From Anaeramoeba flamelloides (taxonomy: Eukaryota; Metamonada; Anaeramoebidae): DNA of 64,000 nucleotides. Below the pieces are notes generated by a model, which worked only from the letters and a program-made list of their open reading frames with translations, made no database searches and was not told the DNA's origin. Shown here piece after piece: positions 24,551-37,998 of this stretch; position 1 is the first letter of the stretch; every line of letters starts with the position of its first letter. The translations under genes were made by a program, and so were the position numbers. The stretch covers positions 124,001-188,000 of the forward strand of contig JANTQA010000045.1 of NCBI GenBank assembly GCA_027625915.1, given 5' to 3'.

Positions 24551-25559
24551 AATAAAAGATCTCAATTTACATTTGTGTTGTTGTCGGAAATTTCTACCAA
24601 AGAGTTCAAACAAAACCAAACTAAAGAGATGCGTCTTCAATTTGATGAATACTTTTACTTATTCAAAAAACATTTGCAACAAATGCAATTTACTCTATTC
24701 ACCCAAGTTATAATATATAAAATAATAGATTTTTTGTGTCAATTTTAAATGATTTTTTATCATATTTAAATTAATCTTTTGGGAAAATTCCGTGGTCTGG
24801 CTCATGCAATTTACTTTATTACTTTTTGTTTTAATTTTGTTTGAAATATTCCTTAAACTTTCAAATTAAAAAAAAAATTAAAAGTTTACAATTTTAAAAT
24901 GATAGAAGTGTAAAATTGTACTTTTCGTTCGATACTTTCAATAAAACTGTCGATCTTTGACTGAAAAATGAGTTTTACTTTATGTGTTCCATTTTTTTTT
25001 TTTTTTTTTTATGTATTCCCTTTATCCAACAAAATCTCAAAAACAAAAAATCACGATAGAAAAAAATGATTTTTAAAAAACAATTAAAATCTTTAGTAAT
25101 ATTCAGTAGATACTAATTTAATCAATGTACCTTATCAAATCTATAAACAAATCACATGAAAGTAATTGTGGAGAATTTATTTTTAATAAATATTATTAGA
25201 TAATTTTTTGTATTAATTTAATTTTGTTTGAATTTTCTGAGATTGTAAGAAAAAAATGTGTTTCAAGATTGGTAATTGTAACTAGTTGCACTAAAAATTT
25301 TTTTAAGAAACATAATATTCGAATATAGTACATTTATTGCCCAAATTTGCCACGGTATGTACAACAATGTGTCACCAACCTTGGTGATTTTGGAAATTTA
25401 TGTAGATTTTTTTTTTTATGTTGTGATTTTTGTATTCATTACCTAGAGTGTAAATAAAAATAAAATTATTAATACTAAAAAAAAAATAAAAGAATAGCAA
25501 ATTCTATAAACCACTATATTTTTCAAAGACATTTTATTCCTTAATAATCGAGGCATTAC

Positions 25560-26165
25560 GGTGAAAATTTTTTTTCTGGAATGGAAAAAAACTTTTTAGT
25601 AATTCTTATGAGAACCAAACACCAATCAAAAACCAACCAACCAATGACGTACAATCGATCTCCAAAAATCAACAACTAAAGACTAGGAAATTTTTAGAAA
25701 AAACGCCAAAGAGAGACACTTAATTTCCAATTAGAATGGTTGTCAATTACAATTTTGAAAACAACTATGTCAGTTTTGAAGTGTCACTCTTTGGTGCTTT
25801 TTGAGATCTTGGTGATTTTTTTTTCTTTTTTTTCAAATGGGTTCTTTTTATTTCAAGAATATCACAATAATCCTTGCTTGGTCAAATTTAGAGAGTTACA
25901 AAATAACCAAAAATCAGACTAAATCGAATCAAATTGATTGCGAACTTCAAGAAAGCAATTTGTTTTAAATTAAAGAAATTTAACCATTTGGAAATAGAAA
26001 ATGAGAAATTATGAATTTTTTTTCTAAATTTTGATTTTTTGAAATTGAGAACTCTTTTAAACTTAATTTTATTCGTTTAATTTTTTGTCAAAGAGATCCA
26101 ATGAAAATTTTTTTTGTTATTTGAATTTTTGTCAACCAAAAGAGGTGGTATTTCAGAATACCCTT
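25560..26165 (+). repeat. Dispersed repeat family F, copy 1
   Basis: Shares with 51,590-52,250 and 40,190-40,640 the order AAAGAGAGACACT, TTCCAATTAGAATGGT, GCTTTTTGAGATCT, GAGAGTTACAAA, GCAATTTGTTTTAAATT and TTTTGTCAACCAAAAGA. A short inverted core (CCAAAGAGAGACACT and AGTGTCACTCTTTGG) is visible. The small open frame inside is not a gene. Confidence 0.75.
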
Positions 26166-27155
26166 TTTGGTCTAAGGTCACCCCTTGGGGATGTTGAATT
26201 TCAACGGTAAATGATTAGATCCTTAAATTTTAATTGAATATAAAATATTTGTTATTTTGACCTAGGAAATACTCTTCATTTTGCTTATATAATATTTAAA
26301 GAAAAATTTTTTTATAGTTACAGGTTAAAGTTAGAGATTTTAAGTGGTTATCGATTAGAAATGTTTTTCTTTATTGAAATTTGCATACGGTGTAATTTTG
26401 AAAATTCTAAGATACGAACAATTTTATTTGAAGTTTTTTTGTTTTTCAAATGGAATTTGTAAAGTATTGCATTTTTTAAGATAAATTTCTAACCAATTAG
26501 CGGAAAAGAAAAAGAAGATAAACGACTAAACCCATTCGATTGTTGGATAGTCGTTTTGGAAATTTGATTCAAAATTAAAGAAATCTATTTTATGAATCTC
26601 AAATTTTGGAATATAAATTAATGGGAGATGGAAAATGAAATATGTTGTTTTATTAATTTGTGTATTTTTTTGATTTAATTATCTTGAAAATTTCAAAACC
26701 ATTCAATTTGGGTTCAAATATCTTGATTTTTTGTTTTTTTTGGGTTTCAAATTTCATTGAATTAGAAGACTTTTAATCATTATTAAATTATGTCTAAATG
26801 GAATTTAAGTAACGAATCATAATATTTTTCTTCTGTTAATAATTTCAAAGATGAATTAAAATAATCAAATAAATAATATTTTTGATTTGTTAATTTAGTC
26901 ATTACTGAAATTAATAACCCTGCATATATCCCAAACCACGCATATCAACAAATGGTGGGGTGAAGATAGTATATTAAATGGAAAATATTTAAGGTAATTA
27001 ATACTGAACAGTATTTATCCCCGAAAATAAAGATTTTCGACCTTCTTTATAATTCAGCAGCAGATTAAAATCCACATCTTTAAAATTTCTCTAACGTACT
27101 CAGACTGTTTCTGATTTCAAAAAGTGGTTTTTATTCAAATAATTACCAATTATAT

Positions 27156-27157
<2 letters not shown>

Positions 27158-27198
<41 letters not shown>
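27158..27198. repeat. (TA)n microsatellite
   Basis: About 40 bases of uninterrupted TA. Shorter TA runs lie near 12,093-12,122, 46,059-46,091, 48,208-48,233, 48,311-48,335 and 49,870-49,892. Confidence 0.9.
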
Positions 27199-27201
<3 letters not shown>

Positions 27202-28129
27202 TTTACTATCTCCTCTTTTCTAGACCATTTAATTGATACATCTCGGAGTTTTTTTCCAATAAGTTAAATAAATTTTTATTCAATTTATATCTTTATACGT
27301 TTTATCTTTTACAAATTCCCCCCTTTTAAATTGTTTGGGTTCCTTTTTCTCTCTCTTTTTCTCTTATTTTATGTACATCTGTGAATGTTTAGGGTGGGTG
27401 GGTAAAAATTATAAAAATCATTTTTTTTTTTGGTATTTAAAAACTTATTCACGCTTAGATCTTAAACAAATCAAATTTATTCTGATTAGATCTCAAGCTC
27501 AGTGGTCACAATTAAAACCAACTGAAGTGAACTGAATGGCCCCTTTGGGTTTAATTTGTTTCATCAATACTTGTGTAACGTCGCGGTAGCTGATTTGTTA
27601 TTATAATTGAATTTTGCCAAACTCAGATCTGAGAAACCTGAAAAACAATCAAAATTAAAAAAAAAAAAGAAAAAAGAAGCCAACAAAGAAAATTTCAAAA
27701 ACAAGTTTTTGTTCTTAAAATGTAGGGGGTTATCTATACTCTGTCTATAAAATTATAATTGAAAACTAAATAAAGTTAGCATATTTCATTTGATCTATAA
27801 GTTAATCAAATATTTATACCTAGTTATTAAAATAAATCAGATCTTGCGATTCAAAATTTTCAGGTATAAAATGAAAACAGCCACCAACCAATTCAACAAT
27901 CAGGATTACAAACAAAAAAAAACCTTTTAATTGAGTTCTTTCTTTTTTAATATATATTTTAAAACTCTTTTTTCCAGGCTTTTCTTTCTCTTTTTCTTGT
28001 CTTTGTTCAGAAATAACTATTCTTTTCTTTTTTTTAACGAAAAGATATCATATTGAACTGTTTTAAACTTACATAAATTATAGTTAGGATATAAAAATCC
28101 CGAAATTAATGTAATATTTCAGAAATTTC

Positions 28130-28710
28130 TATAGAGTACCGTAGAGTGCCTAGGTTTTCTTGAGGTTTTCTGTTTCATTTTTTAAATCTATTGATTTTCC
28201 AAATAAACAGAAAACTCAAGAAAACCTAACTGCACTTTTCCAAAATTTGAAAGAATTGAGTAAAATCAGAGATTTTTTTCAATTCTTTTGAATTAAAAAA
28301 AAAAAGCTAACAGTAGTTTTCTTGAAGCTTTCTGTTTTATCTGTGAAGTGTTCTAGGTTTTTTTTACATTAGAAATAAACCGAAAATTTTAATAAAATTT
28401 TCTTTTTATTTCTCAAATTAAAAAAAACTTAACGAAAATCTATTTTTTTTTCGAAATTAACTAGAAAATTCAAGAAAACCTTACTGTTATTTTTTTTTTT
28501 TTAATATTAGAAAAGAATAGAAAATTTAAATTATTTTCTTTGAATTTCTCAAATTAAAATATACTTATTATCGTGGATACTCTTTTAACTTGGACATGAA
28601 AATGATAGTATTATTTTTTATTGATATTTTAATTATTTTTCTTCTTTTTTTTTTTGATAAAATAATCTATAATTCCTCCTATCTCGAAATGATAATAATA
28701 ATAATAATAA
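28130..28710 (+). repeat. Dispersed repeat family G, copy 2
   Basis: Begins GTACCGTAGAGTGCCTAGGT, continues with TTTTCTTGAGGTTTTCTG and repeated, partly inverted units around AAAACCTAACTGCACTT, then ends with ATCGTGGATACTCTTTTAAC and a pyrimidine-rich tail. The same order is seen at 44,690. Confidence 0.7.
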
Positions 28711-29188
28711 TTTTTAACAAAAGTGTTACATTTTAACAAGAAATCTTGACTCAACATTCTTTAAAGTCAACAAAAAAGTTGATCTTCGTAAAATCAATAT
28801 TAACTGATCCTAAAATACAGAAATACCGTAATTTGGAAATTTATATTTGATAATTTTTTTGCCCCCTCCCCAAATGCTATTAATTGACAAATAAAAGGAT
28901 CAACATTTTCTTTCTCATATTTCCAAAAAATCATCTACTTTTGATTATGAATTACAATGAATCAAATACATTAAATCTAAAAGAGGAAAAAAATCATCCT
29001 TCCTCTTTTGAAATGAACATAATTTTATGAAACTTTTAAAAGTTTTGATTTGAAAGCTTTATGAAATTTTGGTTCTGTTATTTTTCAACAGGAGTAAACA
29101 CAACCATTTTGGAATGGTAAAAGCAACTTAATTTGTTAAAATGAAATATTTATCATTTTTTTTTTTTCTTTTTTTCTTTTCATTTCTT

Positions 29189-32100
29189 ATGGAACTTTCT
29201 GGCCAAACAATAGCCTCTATTATTTTAGTACTTATCTTGAATACAATTGTTTTCATCTTTTCTTTATATTCTTTATATAAGCTTTTGAAGGACTTGAAGG
29301 TTTTTGATTTTAAGATCGTAAATTTCTCTTTTGATTATTAGTTTTTTAAAATAAGCCAACTCCATCTTATTCGAATTCTTTGTTTCAATTTGTTTCACTG
29401 TATTTGAAAAAATTAGCTACTTTTTTCCTTTGTGTGTCTTGGGAATGCGTTTGAAATTATTCTCCAGATTATACTTTTATCAGACAAAAAACAATATGGG
29501 GACGAATTCAAACTTCCTGGTGCTTATGTTTGCGAAACTCTCTCAGACTTCTTTTTGTTTTCAAGCTTTGCGTTTATTGTATTTTGCCTGTAAGTTGCAA
29601 ATCTTTTTCTTCATTTTTTTTTTATCTCCCAAAATTAATAATCCCAGAACCAATTTATTAGTTGACTAAATTAACGAATTGATCGAATTATAATTCTAAA
29701 AATGAAGTTACAAATATTGTCACTTCAAAATTCTCTCATTACCAGATTAAATGATTCTTTAACTTAGCCCTTAACAGTAACAATACTGTTATTTGAATTA
29801 TAGTATTGAAAAAAATACCTGACAAGACAATAATCCCTTACCAGATTCTAAATTGTTAATATTCGTAAAATTGTTGTGTAATTTCTTTTATTCAAAATCA
29901 AATCCTTTTTCTAACTAACCAAATTTTTTATGAACCAAGTAATAAACCTGCCTAAAGTTCATTAAAGTAGGGTTTTTTCGATAGAATAATCATTTAATTG
30001 TTTGATAACCAAGTAGATCAACTTTTTTTGAAAAACAAATAGAGTTTTATAGAGGTTTGCTATGAATTTGGAAAATGATAATCTTTGGGTGTTTGTTGAT
30101 TGATTAAATGATGTTTTGAACAAGTGTAATTTGATTAATCATCATTCTAATAAGTGGATTAGTTATAATTTGAAAAATTTGATTCTTAAAAAAAAAAGGA
30201 TTTGATTTTAAATATACTGATAAATTCAAAGAAATATCAGAAAATTTTTAATTTGTTTTCCATTTTACATATTTTTTTACACAAGCTTTGATTAAAACAT
30301 TCTAGTCATTTAAATGGGAAGAGACTTTGAAAATTTTGGTTTGAGTTTTAAAAGATTCGTTATCTTGAGTTTTATTAGTTGAGTTAATTGATTACAAAAA
30401 TGGAAATTGAACGAAAATTTTTATTCAATTTATTTGAATTTATCAGTAAGAAATAATAAAACAATTTTCCTAATATTAACAATTAAAAATCTTGTCAAGG
30501 ATTAATTTGAGTTGTACTGAAATTTTTTTTTACTACTTTACACAATTAAAAAAATTAATCTAAACAATACTGTTTGTTGAAAAACAAATGTTTTTTAAAA
30601 AAAATCTAAATATACAATTTTATAACAAAAACAACAAATGAAATGTTTAAATACTATTTGTTTCAAAATAAATTGAACAAAATTTTCATTCAGCTTTCCA
30701 AAAAAAAGATTTTACAATCATGCAACATTTCAAATTTTTTATACTCTGAAAATCAGCTTAAATTATTAATTTCCCTTTTTAGGATTGAGGAATTTGAGAA
30801 TTTGATTTAATTCTTGGGGAGAAGTGGTTTTTTTGGAAAGCCAAATGAAAATTTTGATCTTTTTTTTTTACAATTAACAGTATTTTCTTTACATGTGCTT
30901 TTTTCAATACTTTATAAATGGGAAAAACTTTTCACTTCATCTTCCTTCTTTTTCTTTTATAAATAGAGTCTCCAAAGAAGTAGGTTGTAATTTGTGGCTT
31001 TGTCGCTTTGTTTGAAAAAGGAAATTGAAAATGTAGTGAAAATTTTTCTCATTTATAATTCAAGTGCCAGTATAATTCAAAAAATGTATCACATTGCAAA
31101 AAATTGTATTATTTTTAATAATAATATTATCATCAGACTACAATTCTTAATTATCATGAAAGTATTACCTTATCAACAATTGATAAATTTTATGACGCAG
31201 CCAAATTACTGTTAAAATCGAATTATCCTAATTAAAATTTTATCTTCAACTTCAATAAGGGATCTTGATTAATCTCGAAATATCATTTCTAATTGATTTT
31301 GTGAAGATATTTAGGTTTTTTCAATCATTAAATCATCCAAATAATTAAAAAAATATTTTTGGAACTTGAAATATAAACTTTCACTTATTAATTTCTAAAT
31401 AACAGAATATTTTACTCTCATCTAAAAAAGAATGTGATTTTTTCAAAAGTAATAAAAATCATTCATTTTTTCAAAACCTTATTTGTTATAAATCCAAAGG
31501 TTCGGTAAATAGTTATTAAGTTGATTCTAACTATATAAAAAAAAAAAAATTCACTTTTGAACAATTGGAACATTTGAAAAAGAGAATCTACTTTTTAAAA
31601 AGAAATTGAAATTAACAAAAAAAAAAAAAAATGAATAAAGCTGTTTTAAAAAAGTGATGAATAAAATTTTTAAAAAGATGATTCTCAAACTATTTGATTC
31701 ACTCCCTAAAACAGTCTTAAGAGACTAGTCACAATAAAAAAAATCCTTCTAGGATAGTAGTGGAAAAAAAAAAAAATTACCCACTTCTTGAAATTGAAAA
31801 ATAAAGGAGTAATCTTATTACTATAAATATTTGGCTTACTTGAAATGTTTTTTTCCGAAATGAATTATTGTTTTTAAAATTTTGATCCATTTTTCCCATT
31901 TTTGAAAAGATCAAAATCAAACATTATTCTGAATTATTTTTAAAAAAATATTTTCCTTTAAGAAGAAAGAAATATTTTTGTATGTGAGGAGAAAATTAAC
32001 AAAAATTTCCTATAAAAAATAAAACCACAAAGTTTTGACATAATTTAGTATAAAAAATCTACTTAATTTCAAAAAAATTACAATAATTGTTTTATACTTG

Positions 32101-34056
32101 AAAAAAATATATTTATTTATTTGTATTATTTCAAATCAATTTTTTCAAAGAAATATTTTATAAAAAATCATGAGAAACAATCAAACTATCAAGTTAAAAA
32201 ATGTCCCCTAAAATTAATATTTTAAAACCTCGAAAATTCGACATAAAACATAAAGAAATACCTTCTCATTTTAATTATTTTTAGTCTATAAATAATAACA
32301 CAATCTTGATAATTTCATTGAATTTGTTAATAACACAAAGATTTAAAGTATCAATAGGTTTTATTACAGTAGGTACCACATTAAATCATAAACTTTGAAC
32401 GAGATTTGAGGTACAATAAATTATCAATTTAAAGTACATTTTTAGGGGATTTTTTTTTACCCAATTATTTTCCTTGAATCCAAAATAAGGTACTGAATTT
32501 ATAATTCTTTTTTGTGCCTTAAATTTTGTTGAAATTTTATGTGCTTAAAAGTGGAACTGGTTGTATATTTAAGTTATTATATTGTTTGAGTATTTATTTT
32601 GAAATTTATGGATCAAAGAAATCGCTTAAATTTGACGATAAAATGAAATTTCTTAATAAGGTCAATTTAATGGATCACAGAAGTGTATTTTCGTTCAAAG
32701 TTTGTGATTTAACAGTAGAACTGGTTGTATTATTTCTCAACTTTTTAAATATTTTCAAACAAATAAAACAAATTCCAAATAAATAATTCTAATAATAAAT
32801 TAAGAAATAAATAAGTGTAATCAAATAACTTATTGAAATAATAAAATATTGTTATTTATACTCTTAATAATTGAAAAAAAAATATTACTTGATCTTTTAA
32901 ATTTTAAGACATTTTAATAAATTATTGGAAAATTTAGAGAAAAGATCAATTTTTTCTGATCTTGAATTATTTATATATTTCTTTTATTGGATTTTTAAGG
33001 ATTAAGTGTTATAATAAAAAAACACTTTATCTATCAAAAAGAGAATTGTGTGGTGAATAAATACATAACTTCTAATTCAAAGAGTGGATGAACGCGGTTA
33101 TTAAATGTATTTCAAACTAAATTTAGTTTTCTAGAATATATTTGAAAGGACGAGTTTGTGAAATTGTAAAAAAAAATGAACAAACAAAATTAACGAAGAA
33201 TAAAAAATGAAGGACAAATAACAAATAGAGAATTAAAAAAATAGAGAGAAAAATGTTTAGAGTTGTTGGAATTGAGCTGAATTTGTGTGGCTATATGATC
33301 TTCAAGGATTAAAAATATTTGGTTTATTTTTCTTGTTGCTTTAAAATAAAATTAGATTTCTGATGTTTTTTGTACATGCAAACTACCATAAATTACTTAA
33401 AGTGAGATTTTCTAACAATAAAAATGATTTGTATATATTCTTTTTTCTTTTTTATTTACAATCTTTTTTCATTTAGGAATAAAATTCAACTGCATGTCAA
33501 ACCTTTTACGATTGAATCTGCTGATAAGCAATTAAAAAAATATTGGACGAACTGTTGGATCACTATCATATGTTTCTTTTTTGCTTTAATTTCCATAATG
33601 CTTGGGATTGTTGATGCAACTAACCCAAGAAAGAAATTAATATTATCAGGAATCTATGATCTTGCACTTTCAACATTTTCTTTAATAGTTTCAGTGCCTT
33701 CTTTTATTCTTGGAATTAGATTATATTCAAAAATACCAGAAACATTGGATAAATATTTAATGCGATTAATGAAAAAATTATTTTATGTTATATTATTTGA
33801 TCTAATTATTTATATCATCTTGGCATTATTTGGTTGCTATTTCTTTTCTATTAAATTTGTTCAAAATAAGGAGGTAATCCCTTTTTTTGGATCAACAATG
33901 GGTCCCTGGCCATATTTTGTTGTCACAATCCTTGAAATTTTACCAACATTTGCTATTGTGATTTTGCTTGGTTCATTACAAAAAAATAAAAGAACAACAA
34001 TTGATCCAAATTCGCCACTTTTAGCAGATACTAGTGTAAATTATGTAGATTATTAA
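29189..34056 (+). CDS. THH1/TOM1/TOM3-like seven-transmembrane protein
   Basis: Exons 29189-29299, 29417-29589 and 33477-34056 join in phase to 287 residues, the usual size for this family. Seven hydrophobic segments are visible: one in exon 1 (IILVLILNTIVFIFSLYSLY), two in exon 2 (start, and SDFFLFSSFAFIVFCL), and four in exon 3 (WITIICFFFALISIMLGI, LALSTFSLIVSVPSFILG, YVILFDLIIYIILALF, YFVVTILEILPTFAIVILL). The last contains EILP, the most characteristic block of the THH1/TOM1/TOM3 domain, known in plants from tobamovirus multiplication proteins and distantly like GPCRs. The tail ends SPLLADTSVNYVDY. An in-frame ATG at 29141 would add 16 Phe/Leu residues and is less likely. Intron 2 is 3.9 kb and packed with repeats; the phase-2 join across it is clean, but a missed middle exon cannot be excluded. 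Function in this organism is unknown. Confidence 0.75.
30720..30960 (+). repeat. Dispersed repeat family I, copy 2
   Basis: Has CCCTTTTTAGGATTGAGGAA, TTAATTCTTGGGG, GGAAAGCCAAATGAAAATTT and CAATTAACAGTATT. Inside intron 2 of the seven-helix gene. Confidence 0.6.
32500..32735. mobile_element. Family M2 ends, degenerate
   Basis: Two right-end-like sequences, AAAAGTGGAACTGGTTGTAT near 32,546 and GTAGAACTGGTTGTATT near 32,715, occur about 170 bases apart in the same orientation, within the large intron of the seven-helix gene. No clear left end was found, so this is probably a decayed or nested copy. Confidence 0.4.
33000..33170 (+). repeat. Dispersed repeat family J, copy 2
   Basis: Has GTGAATAAATACATAACTTC, ATTCAAAGAGTGGATG and AACTAAATTTAGTTTTCTAG. 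It lies in the seven-helix gene's large intron, 300 bases before its last exon. Confidence 0.65.
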
Positions 34057-34259
34057 AATTATTATTAAATATAAAATTGTTAATTCTGAATAAATAATTA
34101 AAATAGCAATTTTTTTTTTTTTCTATTTCAATTTCGTTTTTTAACCTTTAGATAATGATTAAAGTTTTCGTTGTTTTTATACCTTACAAGATTTTTGAAA
34201 AAGCATAATTTGAAAAAAATAATGAAATTTCATTTTTCTTTTTTGTTTTGATACATTTT

Positions 34260-34660
34260 TATCATGATTAGGTAACCTGTTTCGTTCAATCAACATTTTT
34301 TTCGAAAGGTTGATATTATATTAAAGTTGAGTTGTTTAAAATAGAAGAACTCAAATAAAATTAGTTGATGAATAGCTAACCATTTGATCGATCAAAATCC
34401 ATAATATAACCTTATAAAAAGTTACCTATGAATTTTTTTTAATTCTACTCTCTCCAAAATTTCAAACACAATCTTGGTTTATTAGTATTGATCATTATTT
34501 ATTTTTTGTTTTGAGAAACATTTTAATTTATTAACAATTATTAATTTTTTTTTATTGAATTGTTAATTTGATAGTTAATTTCAAATCGATTATGGTTGAT
34601 TTTTTTTTTCAAAAATTGAATTTTGATGTATTAAAATTTGTGAAACGGGGTTTATTTTTC
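34260..34660 (+). repeat. Dispersed repeat family E, copy 3
   Basis: Has TTTTTTTCGAAAGGTTGATA, CCATTTGATCGATCAAAATC and CTACTCTCTCCAAAATTTC. It begins about 200 bases after the seven-helix gene, so it may touch its 3' flank. Confidence 0.7.
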
Positions 34661-35354
34661 TCTTCTCCTTCACATTCTCTCAAGATTAAACTCCTATGAA
34701 GAAAAAAATTTTATGATTAAAAAGAAAAAAATAACAATATATTTTTATGCATAATATTTATCCAAAAAAATTGTGTTCAGAAACTTTAAAATCTTTTGAT
34801 AAAGAAAAAAATTAGATTTTTTCGAAGAATTAATTAATATTACATAAAAAACGTGGGTATTAAAATATTTTTTGTGAAATTAAGTCTAATATAATTTAAT
34901 TTTTATCAAATTTTCCCATTAAATTGATGGAAAATAGTAAAAAAAGATCAAATTTCAAAAAGATAACAAGAATTCGCTTGATAACAAAAAACTGTATTGT
35001 TGGGATTTAAGCTTTTATAGAGAAGCTGAATTTTGAAGAAATAATCATAAACAATTCTTACACTCAACTAAAAAATATCACAAAGTTTTTACTTCCCCCT
35101 TAGCAAAGTACTTTCAAAATATCAGTCACAGACGGTTTATTAATAAGAATTCATTAAAAAACAAACCAAACCTGAATAGAAAAGATTTACACATTGTTCG
35201 AACTGCTTTTAGAAATCTAACTTAGTAATGACCAAATTTACAGTGATCAAAATAAAGCGTTAAAAAAGTCAATAATCTGTGTTTCAAAATATTATCCGTG
35301 CTTTTTTTTCTTCTTATTCCAAGACAACATCCAATCTACTACCAAATAGTATAC

Positions 35355-35700
35355 CTAAGTTCAAATCAATTTTGAAAGTAAACATCTGGATTTTTTTAGT
35401 AAAATTTAAATTAGGGATGCAATTAGTTGAAAATTTTCTTGTTAAATATTCTCAATCATTTTGATTCACTTTTTTTGATGATTTAAAATTTTATGGAGAA
35501 ATTAACTCCATTTTTTATATTTTGAGATAAATTTTGCAATTTGATATTTTATTTTTAGAATTTCATTTTAAATAAGAGGACTTTAAGAAACCAGTAACAT
35601 ATTAACTTTGGGTTTATTGTTGGTTTCTTTGATTTGGTTAATGTATAGGTCTTCTATAACAAAAAAACACACTTTTTATTTTGAAACACGGATTAAATCC
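35355..35700 (+). repeat. Dispersed repeat family H, copy 2
   Basis: Has TTAAGAAACCAGTAAC, GGGTTTATTGTTGGTTTCTT and AGGTCTTCTATAACAAAAAA. The 200 bases before these also align loosely with 8,950-9,150. Confidence 0.7.
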
Positions 35701-37900
35701 ATCTGTACGTTTTATTTTAACAACAGAACGGAGTATGAATATTGACGGTTCAGATTTTTAATTTGTTTCTTGTAAATTACAGTGTGTTTAATAACCCGTG
35801 TTGACTTAAATAATTGTCGTTTTTTAAAATTTAACTGTGGTTTTTTATTTCAGACTTTTGCTATTATTTTTCAACTTTTTTTCGTTGTTTTCTATTTTTA
35901 TCTGTTGTTGAAATGAAAAGTTTTCAAGTATGTATTTATTTTTAAAAAGGGAGTCTATCTTGAGAATACTCCTGTCATTCTCTAAGCCATCATTGAAGAA
36001 ATTTTTGTTTTTCCAAAATATTATTTCTTCTATTTTGATTGAAAAATTTAAAGATCTAGATATAGTGAATGAAAATTGATCTTTGAAGAGATTTAATTTG
36101 CTCTCTTTATTAAAATTGTTGAAAATGAATTGGTTTATAAATAATTTGGTCATTGGGCAAGTTCTTGTTGAATTTTAATCAGATAAAATGTCAGCAAATT
36201 AACTTTTGATTCAATACGAAATATTGCTTCATAGAGGATTCTTATCTCATCCAATATAGGAAAAAAAAGAACCAAATAAATCACTAAAGTTACTCAATTA
36301 CAAGATATGATTTGAAAACGATGACCAAAGGAAAAAATGAAAATGAAATGAAATTTTTTTTTCATTCAGATTTCAAAAAAAACTTGGAAAAATTGATATC
36401 TCATTTTGTTAATATGTGGAGATATCAGTGTACAACCAAAACAGTTTTTAAGTAACTCTTTTGATCCTTTTTATTGATTTTTTTTGTATCAATCCAAATT
36501 GAAAGATTTGTTTGTTGAGGATTTTTGTGTTGTTGTTTTGTTAATATGGTTGAATTAAATCTCTTTTTTGGGAGATTGGCCTTGAAGTGTGCAGAAAAAC
36601 ACTTGGATAATATGTTCTATTCTACATATTGTTTGATTTGAAAGTATAGTTAAACTGGACTGTATTTTTCATAAAACACAAAATAAGAACCAAAAACCGA
36701 GGTTTATGGAAAAAAAAAAAATGTTTAAAAAGAAAAAAACAACAGTTATTTCAATAAACAACATATCCAATTTTCAAAAATACATCTCAAAACTTAGACA
36801 CGGGTTATTTAACAAACTGTAGAAAAAAAAATACTTTGAGTGAACTTGGAAAAAAGATTTTTCTTTTCTAACTTGGAGAATGACAGTATTATTGACAAAC
36901 TTTCTTCCTTTTTGTAAATATCAATACACTAATGAAAAATTTTACAATCAACAACAATTAAAAACAAACAATATTTCAACATTTGAAAAACAACAGCTAA
37001 AAAAACAAAAAAATTCAAGAAAATAATAGTAAAAGTCAAAAAACTATTTATTTATTTCCACACAGACTATTTATCTTACGGTAAATTGTTTTGGAAAAGA
37101 AGACGGAATTTTTGGTTGGTTTCAAGAACTCTCCTAACTAAAGAATTCACAGTTCAATTTTCAAAATATACACATCTTATCGAACAAAATAAAAACGATA
37201 ACTATTGAAGAAGAATTCTAACGGCTTGAGTCTGTGTGTTTATTTCTCTTTGTAGTAATGGTGGAGTGGTAAGTGTCATTTGATTTTGCAAACTTGTTCA
37301 AACAATTCTTGATCTAGATTTTGTTTCACATTACGAGTAGTTATGAAAAGTTGTCTGAATAAAACTTAATCAGATTGATACAAGAATTTCCGAATCCAAT
37401 AAAATCTTGTGTCTTCTCTGTTGTGAAAGAATCAATTTCAGTTGAAAATTTCCTTGAACAAAAGAACAAGAATCTAATAGATTTCACAGTTGATCTTGAG
37501 AAAAGTCAGCTAACCCAATTTACTCTTAAAGTATTTCTTAAATTCTGCATTGTTGAAAAAAAATGGAAAAAAGCAAGATCGACAAAACAAATTAAACAGG
37601 AAATTAACCCAGTTTCTGTCATACGCTGAATTGCTTTTTAACATGCTTTATTTTGGAAAAACGAAAAAAAATTACGTAATCTCTAATTTTCTGCTTTATA
37701 TTTTCAAAAATAGACTCAAATAATCCATAACTCATCGACTTATAGAGATTCCAATCTCAAAAGAAGAATGCTTTAAAAGACAATTTCAAATTATAAAAAA
37801 TCATTTTTGTTGTTTTATTCGAAGCCTTTTAATCGCTCATTTTTGGGAATGGATTAAAACGGTCAAAAAGACAACTAAAGATAAGTACAATCGTTGAGTT

Positions 37901-37925
37901 GGTAAAGACTATATATGTCTTTACC
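37901..37925. repeat. Perfect hairpin upstream of the 177-base units
   Basis: GGTAAAGAC, a TATATAT loop and GTCTTTACC form a perfect 9-base stem about 75 bases before the first 177-base unit. On the minus strand it would follow the unit and could act as a processing or end signal. Confidence 0.5.
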
Positions 37926-37998
37926 TTAATTAGTGTTGTATATAATCATTATTCTTAAACAATTTTTAAAAAAATTTTTTTTCTTTTTTTTTTTTTTT

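Larger units (their letters stand above)
23817..29188. other. Intergenic, 5.4 kb
   Basis: Family J (24,350-24,550), family F (25,560-26,165), a (TA)n run and family G (28,130-28,710). About 23,940-24,300 is slightly richer in G+C and unexplained. About 27,310-27,600 contains a short coding-like piece (RLDLKQIKFILIRSQAQWSQ) with no gene context. Confidence 0.5.

Noticed and set aside
27335-27535. 66-codon frame ending WSQLKPTEVN
   Set aside because: Starts in pyrimidine-rich sequence, no partner exon found; mentioned only in the gap note.
35845-36153. 102-codon minus-strand frame
   Set aside because: Asn/Lys/Phe-rich like random A+T sequence; no homology recognised and no neighbouring exon.
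37375-37629. 84-codon open frame with fairly normal codon make-up
   Set aside because: Starts without ATG, no family recognised, no splice context.
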